64,000 nt of DNA from Deltaproteobacteria bacterium (GCA_016180855.1 JACPAL010000013.1:1-64000), one strand, 5' to 3'. Counted from the first letter of the stretch, positions 25,135 through 33,342 are shown. Numbers and translations: made by a program. Notes: a model not told the origin generated them from the sequence alone.

Positions 25135-26664
25135 ATGTTAGGAATTTCTGCACGATCGATCGTTCGTCTCTTAGGGGCTGCCGTCGGCGTGGGTGCCACG
25201 GCTGCCTGCAGTTTACGTGAGGAAAGCCTGAGCGATCACCCCTGTTACGACCCGGACTACAGAAGCCGTTACTTACCAGCAAATCGTCCCCTTCGATTTC
25301 CACTGGTCATACACCATTTGCTTCGTGCCAATCACTCGGGACATTCCTCTCGGGCAGCGATTGATGACCGTCTTGAGGCATTGAGACAGGCGTTTGAGCC
25401 GGCAGGCATCCAGATCTATCTCCATCAGGAGTCTGATATTCCGATAGGAGACGATTCACTCAATCAGCTTACCCAAGGTGCGATTAATCTCTTTATTGTC
25501 GAATCCGGAGAGGATCAGGTAACCCCCTTTGATCCTGCTATCACGTTATCTCCAGAGAGCGATCCTGTCGACTGGGTTCATGCGTTCGCCCGTTATTTTG
25601 GACTTACTTATGATCGTGAGGATGAAAAAATAGAGATGGGGGTTTATGATCTGCAAGATCCTTTGAATCAGGATGAGAAAGAGACGCTTCAATGTCTTCT
25701 ATCGGAAGAGGTTGCCCCTCATCTCAATCCAAACCTCACTGAGGAAGAGCGCCCTCGTATAGAGAGTTTAACGGTAGGGTGTGATGACGATCCTGAAACC
25801 CTGGGTTCTATCCAGGAGGCGGTGGATCAGATCTCATGGGGAGGGGAGATTGTCGTTTGCCGTGGTGGTTACTTTGAAAGTCTCAATATTCACGGAGGAT
25901 CTTTTACGTTGGCGGCTAATATCTCTCGACCAGGGACCATCGACCCTGTTTTTATTAATCCGATAGAGGGAGAGAGGGCTTTGGCAATAAGTGCGGGTGC
26001 GAATGTGACCGTTGGAAATATCGGCTTTGCCCATGGAGAAGCGGATGAAGGGGGCGTTGTTCGTGTACAGGATAGTCAGCTTCATTTATATGATTCCCAA
26101 ATAGGGGGTGGAACAGCCGTTCGTGGAGGAGGACTTGCTTGTTTCAACAGTCTTTGCCGTCTTGAGAGGCGGGAGCAGGCGATGTTTATCTCTGTTTGTG
26201 AGGCAAGCGAAAAGGGGGCCGCGGTTTTTTTAAGCCACTCCCTGTTTACCACTTATGAAACACTCATGGATGAGGATCTTGTTGAAGGGGGGAAGGGGGC
26301 AGGGATCTACGCGGAAAGAGGTTCTGTTATCGAGGGGGTCAATACCCATCTCTTCAATATGAGGGCGGGTCGCGGGACTGCCTTATACCTCGAAGATTCA
26401 GTTGCCTTTTTACGGGGTGATTCCTCAATCTCAGCAACCTTTGCCATGGAAGAGAGTTCGGGGGCCGTTGAACTCGTTAGCGGTGATGGCGAAAGTACGT
26501 TGATGATCGAACCTCCATTCTCATGGAATCAGTTTGGAACATCTCGCGGGAGGTCGATAAGAAACAACCCTGCGGATGTCGTCATTCGCGGTGGAGGGAC
26601 CTACTCGGGGCTCTCCAACAATCAAGTACTGTTCTGTTCGACAGAATCCGGTGTTTGTGAATAG
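25135..26664 (+). CDS. Lipoprotein with degenerate metzincin-like domain and beta-helix
   Basis: 509 residues. The lipoprotein signal peptide has Cys at 25 (VGATAACSL). Residues about 50-175 look like a pappalysin-type metalloprotease fold: RLEALRQAFEPAGIQIYL, INLFIVES, then HAFARYFGLTY at 149-159. In this motif Ala150 replaces the catalytic Glu and Arg153 the second His, so it should be inactive. From about residue 215 (VGCDDDPETLGSIQEAVDQI) the protein is a right-handed parallel beta-helix of the pectate-lyase/polymorphic outer-membrane type, with GGGLACFNSLCR and GAGIYAERGSV turns. Likely an adhesin or binding pseudo-enzyme. It follows the two metzincin lipoproteins on the same strand. Confidence 0.68.
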   Translation: MLGISARSIVRLLGAAVGVGATAACSLREESLSDHPCYDPDYRSRYLPANRPLRFPLVIHHLLRANHSGHSSRAAIDDRLEALRQAFEPAGIQIYLHQESDIPIGDDSLNQLTQGAINLFIVESGEDQVTPFDPAITLSPESDPVDWVHAFARYFGLTYDREDEKIEMGVYDLQDPLNQDEKETLQCLLSEEVAPHLNPNLTEEERPRIESLTVGCDDDPETLGSIQEAVDQISWGGEIVVCRGGYFESLNIHGGSFTLAANISRPGTIDPVFINPIEGERALAISAGANVTVGNIGFAHGEADEGGVVRVQDSQLHLYDSQIGGGTAVRGGGLACFNSLCRLERREQAMFISVCEASEKGAAVFLSHSLFTTYETLMDEDLVEGGKGAGIYAERGSVIEGVNTHLFNMRAGRGTALYLEDSVAFLRGDSSISATFAMEESSGAVELVSGDGESTLMIEPPFSWNQFGTSRGRSIRNNPADVVIRGGGTYSGLSNNQVLFCSTESGVCE

Positions 26665-26751
26665 GGCGACGATAATTGTTTTTTTCTTTAAAATATTCTG
26701 CAACTTTTAAAGAACATCCACGATAATAGCAGTGTCAATAGAGTCTTTGGG

Positions 26752-26768
26752 GGCGAGGAGAACTCGCC
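26752..26768 (+). promoter_or_regulatory. Hairpin covering the ribosome-binding site
   Basis: Perfect 6-base arms GGCGAG (26752-26757) and CTCGCC (26763-26768) enclose GAGAA, and GTG starts at the next base. The Shine-Dalgarno sequence GAGGAG (26755-26760) is inside the stem-loop, so translation of the barrel gene may be limited by RNA structure. Confidence 0.45.
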
Positions 26769-29531
26769 GTGGCAGACGCGACCCGTATCTTAATACAGGG
26801 TCCCGGGGGGGCGGGAGAGGTAATCCAGGGGGAAATTCAGTATATTCCCCAAGAAGATCCCCAAAAAATCAAACAGACACTTGAGCAAGAAGGTTCTCCC
26901 TTCTCCGACTACTTTCTCTTTCAAGGAGAGAAAAAAGGGGTCTATGTTGTTCAAGCGGACGCGACACACTTCTCCTTACTAGGCAAGCAGCTTAAAGATT
27001 ATAAGATCCAACTCCCTTTTCAGGAGGAGCTTTCGGAGACCGACCCAGAGGGAGCTCCGGTTCTTTCCCGAGAGATTACCTTGAAAGAGGTGATTGATAA
27101 CGAAGGGATGGTTCAAATTGAGAATTGTGAGGTCAAGCTCGACTCAAAAAATCCGCTACCCCATGAACAGTTTTTAGCTGGGCGACTCAAAGATTACTTT
27201 CTAGGAGTCATTAAAGAGAAGAAGGAAGAGGGTTTTGACCAACCAGAGATCGCCCAGGCGATTCAGAAGATACGTTTTCTCACGGATAGTCTCGCAGGAC
27301 AGGTCAGTCTCAACCTCGAAAAGATTCACGACTCAAAAAAATATCGTCTAAAAATTGCCGTGAGAGGAGCCCCTTTGGGAATTCATTTTGATGGGCTCCC
27401 TGTCAATATTGTGGATGAAGCGGGCCATTTTCTCGGCCCCCGGATGGCAGCCCATTTGAAGAGGCACCCTCTTGTCGTTGAATTTAATCGAGGTGCGATG
27501 AATGATAGTTTCCAAGATGATTCCCTCGAAGATCCCGTCTTGGATCATAGCTTAAATCACCTTTCCTGGCATTATCCCGATAGGGCTCCGACCCAAACTG
27601 AGTTTACCTCGATTGGTCGTGGTCTGACCGAGCTCACGACCGATGTGGACCCCTTTTTGGCCCCTCGGCTTCTTCCTTATGAATTGATGCCGATTCCTCA
27701 GAGTCTCTTTCAGGAGTTTCAGCTCTGGCTTACAACAAGGTTGGAGCGAGAGGTCGGAAAATATGAGATCAATGTTCAGCCGGAGGCAAAAGACGGATTC
27801 TGGAGATTTCAGGTCATTGAGAAGCCATTTTCACAGATTCGCATTTTTGCAAAAGATGTTGAGGAGCTCCAAAAGATCGGCATTGATTTAAATGAGGAGA
27901 AAAAGGAACTTGATCGTGGGACCGGTGATTGGTCTCAAAGGCAGTGGAATCATTTCATCGAACGACTTCAAAAGAAGTATCGGGATGCCGGGTTCGAGTT
28001 CTTGCACGACCATCCTGAGTCGGCCGTTTCTTATGATCAAGGAAAGATCTATTGGCTACAGGTCAAACAGCTCCTCCCACTTCTGCCGGTCGAGAACATT
28101 CATCTTGTTGTTGCCGATTCCGATTTAAAGGGTCTCCCTGATAAGGCCTCTCTCGAAAAGGCCTTTTTTCAACAGAAGAAAAAGATCAATCGGCAAGAAC
28201 TGCAAGAGGGGGCGATTCGATTAGGAGAGACATTTCGCAAGTCCGATTTTCTTCTCGCCTCATCTTATCCCGATAACAAGGAGAGTGGTACGGTTCCTGT
28301 TCAGCTTCATAATGAGGAGGCCCATCTTTCTCTTCGTATCGCTCGTTGCGGGCAATTCAGCCTGAGGGCAAAAGACGGGTTGCAGAAATCATCTCTAGAA
28401 GCGTTTCGAAAAGGAATCCAGTGGAAGAGGGGAGAGCCTTTTCGACCCAAGGAGTTTGAAAAAAAACTCATACGGATCCTTCAGCGGCTCGATCTGCAGT
28501 TAGATGGAGAGATTGAGTATTTTTATGAAGACGGCGTCCATCTTAATGTGACCATTCCGCTCAAGGCCCCACAGGCGGCCGCCATGGTAGGCGCGGGTAT
28601 CGATATCGTTTCCGGGACACCGCTCGTTCAAGGCTCTCTCTCCGTTCCTCATCGCGTTCCGGGCACCTCGCGATCCAGCATACAACTTGTCTTGGGAGGA
28701 GCGACACAAGGGGTCAGTGCGAGTGCGACGAGTCTCCCGATCACCGAAGGGGGGACACGGGTTGTGGGAGGAATTAGCGCGGATAGACAGAGTTATTCTC
28801 ATTCTGATGCCTCGACCCTTTCCATTGGGCCCTACGCCACATTTCTCATTCCATTAGGGAAGGAGGGAATTGCGAGTCCTTGGCAGCTTCACCTCCCGTT
28901 TCGGGCAAGGCATATACTTGAAAAGGGGCCGGATGGGAGTGAGTCCCACACGTTTTTAGGAACGGGTGCGGGCCTCTCTTATCTCGATGGCTCGCTGCTC
29001 ACAAAAAACGACCTCCTCTCACTCTATCTGGGACAAGATATTGATGTGGAAAAAGACGGAGAGACGGCCGATACAACAACGAAAGGAAAGATAGGCTACC
29101 GGCATCCCGTTAATCTGTGGGGGATGTATTGGGAGTGGCAGGCGAATCTTTTCCACCGTGAAACTCTTATTGGTGAGAAACCGTCAATTTATCGCATGTA
29201 CCAAGGCATGGATAGGCCAATCGACTTTTCCGCTGGTATGGATCGTGCGCCTTATAGGACCAACGCCCATCTGGGTGGATTTATTAAAAAACCGCTTGGA
29301 CCGGTTACCCTCGTTGCCGGGGCCACATGGACAGGCTCAAATGAACTAACCTTTTCTGGAGATCCTGCTGGATGGCATCAGCGTATGGGGGTCGGAGTTG
29401 GTGTGGAGCTTAATTTCCTGGGCGGAGCGACGCTGACCGTTGGCTGGCCGATCATGGAAGATGGAAAGTTTCATACCCCCGATCCGGTTCCAAGAGTAGG
29501 ATTTACGATCACCATTCCTCTCGATTTTTAG
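26769..29531 (+). CDS. OMP85/TamA-like outer-membrane barrel protein without visible signal peptide
   Basis: 920 residues from GTG 26769. The only in-frame starts are here or later, because a stop lies 30 bases upstream. Several POTRA-like segments can be guessed in the first 590 residues (for example FSQIRIFAKDVEELQKIGID and LDLQLDGEIEYFYEDGVHL). The last ~320 residues alternate hydrophobic strands and Gly turns and end FTITIPLDF with a terminal Phe, as in OMP85/TamA/FhaC barrels. No signal peptide precedes MADATRILIQ, which is odd for such a barrel. It follows the lipoprotein set after about 100 bases and could be its exporter or surface anchor (inference). Its stop overlaps that of the convergent dGTPase gene. 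Confidence 0.65.
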   Translation: MADATRILIQGPGGAGEVIQGEIQYIPQEDPQKIKQTLEQEGSPFSDYFLFQGEKKGVYVVQADATHFSLLGKQLKDYKIQLPFQEELSETDPEGAPVLSREITLKEVIDNEGMVQIENCEVKLDSKNPLPHEQFLAGRLKDYFLGVIKEKKEEGFDQPEIAQAIQKIRFLTDSLAGQVSLNLEKIHDSKKYRLKIAVRGAPLGIHFDGLPVNIVDEAGHFLGPRMAAHLKRHPLVVEFNRGAMNDSFQDDSLEDPVLDHSLNHLSWHYPDRAPTQTEFTSIGRGLTELTTDVDPFLAPRLLPYELMPIPQSLFQEFQLWLTTRLEREVGKYEINVQPEAKDGFWRFQVIEKPFSQIRIFAKDVEELQKIGIDLNEEKKELDRGTGDWSQRQWNHFIERLQKKYRDAGFEFLHDHPESAVSYDQGKIYWLQVKQLLPLLPVENIHLVVADSDLKGLPDKASLEKAFFQQKKKINRQELQEGAIRLGETFRKSDFLLASSYPDNKESGTVPVQLHNEEAHLSLRIARCGQFSLRAKDGLQKSSLEAFRKGIQWKRGEPFRPKEFEKKLIRILQRLDLQLDGEIEYFYEDGVHLNVTIPLKAPQAAAMVGAGIDIVSGTPLVQGSLSVPHRVPGTSRSSIQLVLGGATQGVSASATSLPITEGGTRVVGGISADRQSYSHSDASTLSIGPYATFLIPLGKEGIASPWQLHLPFRARHILEKGPDGSESHTFLGTGAGLSYLDGSLLTKNDLLSLYLGQDIDVEKDGETADTTTKGKIGYRHPVNLWGMYWEWQANLFHRETLIGEKPSIYRMYQGMDRPIDFSAGMDRAPYRTNAHLGGFIKKPLGPVTLVAGATWTGSNELTFSGDPAGWHQRMGVGVGVELNFLGGATLTVGWPIMEDGKFHTPDPVPRVGFTITIPLDF

Positions 29532-30676
29532 ACTCGGGTCTCTGCATCAAACAATTTTTGATATTCTTCCTGGGCAAACCGATCGGTCATACCGGCGATG
29601 TAATCGCACACGACCCTTTCGATTGTCTCGTTAGCACCTCGTGCTTGAACATCGGGGGGGAGGATCTTTGGGTTTTTCAGATAGGTCTTGAAAAGATTTT
29701 CGATAATTCGCTGGGCCTTGTCGGCCATCCGCTCCACGCGATAATGTCGATACATCTTTTCGCGCAAGAATTTTTTGATCTCCCTGTTTTTTCTGTCAAA
29801 TGATTCACTATAGGCAACCAGGCTCACCTTGCTCTCTCGCACCTCTTGTAACGATCTGACATCCGTCTGTTTAAGGTTTGTCTCGATCTGGTTTACGAGA
29901 TCGGTAACGTAAGCGTTAATGATGTTGCGTATCGCCTGCCTTGTCTCAAGTTTGTCTCCAAGAAAGAGGCCTCGATCGCCCTTGAAGTATTCTTTCCAGA
30001 GCGTGATCTCTTTTAATTCGTCGTAGTTGAGAAGGCCCGACCGGATTCCGTCATCCAGGTCATGGTTCGTATAGGCAATCTCATCGGCCAGATTGACAAT
30101 TTGTGCCTCGAGTGTCGGATGACCTTTCTTTTTGAAACTTGCTTGGGGGTTCGGCTGATCATAGGTCGTCATATGCTTGGCCAACCCCTCCCGGACCTCA
30201 TAGGTCAGGTTTAAGCCCGGGAACTGCGGGTACCTCTTTTCCAGCAGGGTGACGATTCTTAGGCTTTGTCGATTGTGCTCGTAGCCGCCGCACTCTTTCA
30301 TGAGACGATTCAAAACAACCTCGCCGGAATGTCCAAACGGGGTGTGACCTAAATCATGGGCCAGAATAATCGCCTCGGAAAGATCCTCGTTTAATCGAAG
30401 TGCTCTGGCGAGCGTTCGGGCGATTTGAGCCCCCTCAATGGAGTGAGTCAGGCGGGTTCGGTAATGATCCCCCTCATGATAAACAAAAACCTGTGTCTTG
30501 TACTCCAACCGCCGGAAGGCATTGGAATGGATGATCCGGTCCCGATCGCGTTGAAAAGCGGTTCGATAGGGATGTTCCTGCTCCGGATATTCTCGTCCCT
30601 CACTGTCACCACTCTTCATCGCATAAGGGGCTAAAAACTGCTGTTCAGACTGCTCGTACTCTTGGCGAGTTAACAT
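29528..30676 (-). CDS. dgt: dGTPase-like HD-domain triphosphohydrolase
   Basis: 382 residues from ATG 30676. A TTG 39 bases upstream coincides with a -35 box, so the ATG is preferred. Metal-binding HD motifs are complete: RLTHSIEGAQIAR, ILAHDLGHTPFGHSGE and NLADEIAYTNHDLDDGI. The N-terminal DRDRIIHSNAFRRLEYKTQVF is typical of bacterial dGTPase-like proteins. It hydrolyses dNTPs (dGTP in the type enzyme) to the nucleoside and triphosphate, affecting nucleotide pools. The length is that of the short, non-enterobacterial class, whose substrate preference varies. It is followed by no co-directional gene. Confidence 0.92.
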   Translation of the reverse strand: MLTRQEYEQSEQQFLAPYAMKSGDSEGREYPEQEHPYRTAFQRDRDRIIHSNAFRRLEYKTQVFVYHEGDHYRTRLTHSIEGAQIARTLARALRLNEDLSEAIILAHDLGHTPFGHSGEVVLNRLMKECGGYEHNRQSLRIVTLLEKRYPQFPGLNLTYEVREGLAKHMTTYDQPNPQASFKKKGHPTLEAQIVNLADEIAYTNHDLDDGIRSGLLNYDELKEITLWKEYFKGDRGLFLGDKLETRQAIRNIINAYVTDLVNQIETNLKQTDVRSLQEVRESKVSLVAYSESFDRKNREIKKFLREKMYRHYRVERMADKAQRIIENLFKTYLKNPKILPPDVQARGANETIERVVCDYIAGMTDRFAQEEYQKLFDAETRV

Positions 30677-30687
30677 GGGGATTTCTT

Positions 30688-30715
30688 TTTCTAGTGTAAA
30701 AGAATGAATTGGCAA
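30688..30715 (-). promoter_or_regulatory. sigma-70-like promoter of dgt
   Basis: On the minus strand TTGCCA (30710-30715), a 16-base spacer and TAGAAA (30688-30693) precede ATG 30676 by 11 bases, with no clear ribosome-binding site. Confidence 0.45.
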
Positions 30716-30746
30716 TAGATAAATTATTGAGAAAGGTGAGGGTCAA

Positions 30747-31478
30747 TTATGGCATTCCCAGCGTCTTATGCATTTGAGGCAAAACTCGGACGTTTGGTAA
30801 GAGGTCATTGGCCAACTGCCACCATTGGTATAGTTGCCTCAAGATTGGTACCCCATCAAAAGTAGATGTCTCACTGACCGGCTGGAGGATAAAAGGTACT
30901 TGAGGAGCCAGCTTGGCAACTAAATTTATCGCTTGGGCAATTTCTTCATCTCTTGTTTCTGCGGTGACAACCACCTTCACATACACCTCTCTGGAGAGGG
31001 CAATCTTTAAGAATTCCTCATGCTCTTTCCAATAAGGCCTCATTCCCGTGGAGGAGGGGAGTTTAAGATCCATGCTGATGATGGAGACAAAGGGGAGTAC
31101 TTCCTTCAGAGCTGCCATATGAACACCGGCTGTTTCCAAAAGAATCGTTCTCCCCGAAAGATTGGACAACCATTCTTTTAAGAATTTGGATCGTTGGAGT
31201 GGCTCACCACCCGTTAGGGCGATCGGGATTTTGGGAAAATCGCTAATGACTTTTTGAAGGGTGTCCACAGAGACCGGATTTGGAATTTCGAGTTTCATTT
31301 CCGAAAAAAAGTCTGGGATTACCTTGCAAAATCTGTTTATTTGAAAGGTGGCTGGCGTATCACACCATTGGCAGGAGAGTTCACAACCTTGAAAACGGAC
31401 AAACAGGTGTCCTTCACCCGCATAAGGTCCCTCTCCTTGAAAGGAAGGGAAAATTTCAACCAGATTGGCTGCCTTCAT
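30747..31478 (-). CDS. queE: 7-carboxy-7-deazaguanine synthase QueE
   Basis: 243 residues. A radical SAM enzyme that converts 6-carboxytetrahydropterin to 7-carboxy-7-deazaguanine in the queuosine/preQ1 pathway. The N-terminal FPSFQGEGPYAGEGHLFVRF is the QueE signature. The 4Fe-4S cluster motif is CELSCQWCDT (CxxxCxxC) and the SAM-binding GGE motif is ALTGGEPL. The C-terminal LPQMHKTLGMP matches the family end. The start overlaps the end of the DUF366 gene by four bases, and that gene in turn overlaps queC, so the three form a tightly coupled unit. Confidence 0.93.
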   Translation of the reverse strand: MKAANLVEIFPSFQGEGPYAGEGHLFVRFQGCELSCQWCDTPATFQINRFCKVIPDFFSEMKLEIPNPVSVDTLQKVISDFPKIPIALTGGEPLQRSKFLKEWLSNLSGRTILLETAGVHMAALKEVLPFVSIISMDLKLPSSTGMRPYWKEHEEFLKIALSREVYVKVVVTAETRDEEIAQAINLVAKLAPQVPFILQPVSETSTFDGVPILRQLYQWWQLANDLLPNVRVLPQMHKTLGMP

Positions 31479-32032
31479 GAAACAGGTCTGACCTTAGATT
31501 GGGCAATAGAAACCGATTCAACCTCATGCTTGAACGTCTCCAGGAGTGATTGGGCAAAGACAGCTGGATCGAGTCCATAGTCGAGAAGCCCCTTTGTTTT
31601 TACCGGTGTATTTTTTGAGGAGACGTTGATCCCAAAGTGAATCAGTGTAGAGACAGGAGAGGCTGTAGCGATCGAAACAGAGAGCTTGGCATCTCCTTCA
31701 AAAAGATCATTTCCGGCACGAATCAGCTGTGTTGTCTTTGCCCTGAAGATGATCTCCTGTTGTGCCAGACTGACCAACAGCCTCTGAACGAGTATTGTTC
31801 TAGAGAGATCAGCACCAAAAAACTCTCCGATAAAATGGAGCATCTCTTCGCTATAGATCTTTTTCCCGTCCTTTTGATCGACCAGGTCGACCATCTGATC
31901 GGTTGCAACATGACATCCTCCCTGAAAGGCTACCAGTGCATCTCCGAGGATGTTCGTTGTCTGGAATATCCAGTGGGGTCTTAACTGACGGCCGTCGTAG
32001 TTCATCCGTTCACTCAGCCACTGAATCTTCAT
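31475..32032 (-). CDS. DUF366 family protein in the queuosine operon
   Basis: 185 residues from ATG 32032, which overlaps the queC stop (ATGA). The sequence fits my recollection of the DUF366 family: YDGRQLRPHWIF, ILGDALVAFQGGCHV, MVDLVDQKDG and EEMLHFIGEFF. No function is established that I can state. It sits exactly between queC and queE, where queD is found in many genomes, and no queD-like gene occurs in the window. A role in making or handling 6-carboxytetrahydropterin or another 7-deazaguanine intermediate is therefore suggested by context only. Cytoplasmic, with no membrane segment. Confidence 0.72.
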   Translation of the reverse strand: MKIQWLSERMNYDGRQLRPHWIFQTTNILGDALVAFQGGCHVATDQMVDLVDQKDGKKIYSEEMLHFIGEFFGADLSRTILVQRLLVSLAQQEIIFRAKTTQLIRAGNDLFEGDAKLSVSIATASPVSTLIHFGINVSSKNTPVKTKGLLDYGLDPAVFAQSLLETFKHEVESVSIAQSKVRPVS

Positions 32033-32697
32033 ATTGTGATGCCGATTTCCCGGAAGGCGCGGAATGAACGACTGCACGACTCGCACTGCCGGCAGGGGGA
32101 CGAACCGCCCTCATAACAAAACCAGATTTTCTCAAAATCGATACCCAGTGCCTTTGCCTTGTTGGCGATCTCTCGCTTGTTCATAGCGACGGTGAAACTC
32201 ATGACTTTGACGCGACTTAGTGTCGAATACCAAAAGAACTCGTTTGCGGCGTGGACAAAGGGGGTGCTGTTGTCGGGAAATGTAATTCCTTCCTCCTCAT
32301 TAAAACCGGTGACAAGCGTTTCAGCGCCGGCCGATTCGGCAAAAGCGGCAGCGATATTTAAAAAAATGCCGTTACGGTTGGGGACCCAGACTGCCTGAGC
32401 GGACGGAAAGGTTTTGTCTGTATTATCAAGATCCTCTTCAGCCAGGGAGGGGATTTTTTTCCCTTGATCGACAAGGGAGGTCTTGGTGATTTCAGAGAGC
32501 CATGGCAGTGTAATGATCCTATGGGAGACCCCCATGAGATCTGCCTGATACTTTGCTGCCTCAATCTCCCTTTTTACGGCCCGCTGTCCGTAATCAAAAG
32601 TCAGTGCCAGAACCGGCTTTGTCTGCTCCCGAGCAATCCAGGAAGAGACCGTGGAGTCCAGACCTCCTGAGAGAATCAAGATAGAGTGATGAGCCAT
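32029..32697 (-). CDS. queC: 7-cyano-7-deazaguanine synthase QueC
   Basis: 222 residues. It converts 7-carboxy-7-deazaguanine to preQ0 with ATP and ammonia. The PP-loop is ILSGGLDSTVSSWIA near the N-terminus. Further motifs are ALTFDYGQRAVKREIEAAK, WVPNRNGIFLNIAAAFAE and FCYEGGSSPCRQCESC, which gives the zinc-binding cysteines at the C-terminus. First gene of the queC-DUF366-queE unit. The AGGAG in its leader is too far from ATG 32697 (about 24 bases), and a promoter-like sequence sits immediately upstream, so translation may be leaderless. Confidence 0.94.
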   Translation of the reverse strand: MAHHSILILSGGLDSTVSSWIAREQTKPVLALTFDYGQRAVKREIEAAKYQADLMGVSHRIITLPWLSEITKTSLVDQGKKIPSLAEEDLDNTDKTFPSAQAVWVPNRNGIFLNIAAAFAESAGAETLVTGFNEEEGITFPDNSTPFVHAANEFFWYSTLSRVKVMSFTVAMNKREIANKAKALGIDFEKIWFCYEGGSSPCRQCESCSRSFRAFREIGITI

Positions 32698-32705
32698 GCG
32701 GACGC

Positions 32706-32733
32706 TCTATCAAAAAGATTCTCCTAATATCAA
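32706..32733 (-). promoter_or_regulatory. Possible promoter of queC
   Basis: On the minus strand TTGATA (32728-32733), 16 bases, then GATAGA (32706-32711), eight bases before the ATG. The -10 is weak, but the spacing matches other leaderless starts in this window. Confidence 0.35.
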
Positions 32734-32745
32734 GGGGGGCAATAA

Positions 32746-32779
32746 CGATTTTGCCTGGTCTGTGGACCAGGCAAAATCG
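32746..32779. terminator. Perfect 15-base hairpin between the phasin gene and queC
   Basis: Arms CGATTTTGCCTGGTC (32746-32760) and its exact reverse complement (32765-32779) enclose the loop TGTG. Neither strand has a clear T-run after the stem, so it is not a textbook terminator. It probably ends or protects the phasin transcript. I see no known preQ1 riboswitch shape. Confidence 0.5.
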
Positions 32780-32802
32780 AGGGTATTATGGGGTGTAGCT
32801 TT

Positions 32803-32855
32803 ACTAGTCCTGAGACAATAAATTCGTCACCGAATTTATGAATCGAAGGACTAAG
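32803..32855. repeat. 53-base palindromic repeat, copy B
   Basis: It has outer arms TAGTCCT / AGGACTA and inner arms ATAAATTCG / CGAATTTAT. It matches copy A (20773-20825) at about 48 of 53 positions. Its edge contains the stop codon of the phasin-like gene (32851-32853). Confidence 0.75.
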
Positions 32856-33342
32856 CCGCTTTTCGCGACAGCTTCTTAATTCTATCTTCAAGATGGGCAA
32901 TTTTACGCGACAGATGCTCCACATCGGACTCGGAAGGAATGCTCAAGGCTGTGAGCAATTGCCTCTTTGTCTGGCGGGCCGTGCTGCGGGCACGCAGTAC
33001 CAATTCACTTGCCTGAAACCGCTCCACAAGATCCTCCAGATTTTTTCTGGCCTCCTGGATCAGGAAATCCTTGCTAAAGGTGCCAGACTGAATTTCTCTT
33101 GCGCGTTCGATGACATCATCAACGAGCTCTCTCAAATTCTCTGTTTTCTCAGAGGCGACACTGTAAAGGCCATCATGTCGAATCTGACTCACAAGACCAC
33201 GAATACTCGTTCTCAGCTCTTCGGACGTCTGTTCCGCCAGAAGACGCAATTGGTGAACGACCTTCTCTGCCTCTTTCTCAAGACGGGTCAAAAGATCGGT
33301 AAGATTCTCAAGACCCTTCTTTGTTTTTCTTTTGGCTGCCAT
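32851..33342 (-). CDS. Phasin-family (PHA granule-associated-like) protein
   Basis: 163 residues, Lys/Glu-rich and almost fully helical. The N-terminus MAAKRKTKKG is basic. The middle has several amphipathic helices (LLTRLEKEAEKVVHQLRLLA). The C-terminus SDVEHLSRKIAHLEDRIKKL ends in KKLSRKAA and is the typical heptad coiled coil of the PhaI/phasin-like family. Such proteins coat polyhydroxyalkanoate granules, but many homologues occur in bacteria without known PHA synthesis, and no pha genes are in this window. It has its own promoter and a strong AAGGAGG ribosome-binding site, suggesting high expression. Confidence 0.7.
   Translation of the reverse strand: MAAKRKTKKGLENLTDLLTRLEKEAEKVVHQLRLLAEQTSEELRTSIRGLVSQIRHDGLYSVASEKTENLRELVDDVIERAREIQSGTFSKDFLIQEARKNLEDLVERFQASELVLRARSTARQTKRQLLTALSIPSESDVEHLSRKIAHLEDRIKKLSRKAA

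Noticed and set aside
32698-32850. preQ1 riboswitch upstream of queC
   Set aside because: The leader has a strong hairpin but not the C-rich loop/A-rich tail pseudoknot of preQ1-I, nor a pattern I can match to other preQ1 classes.
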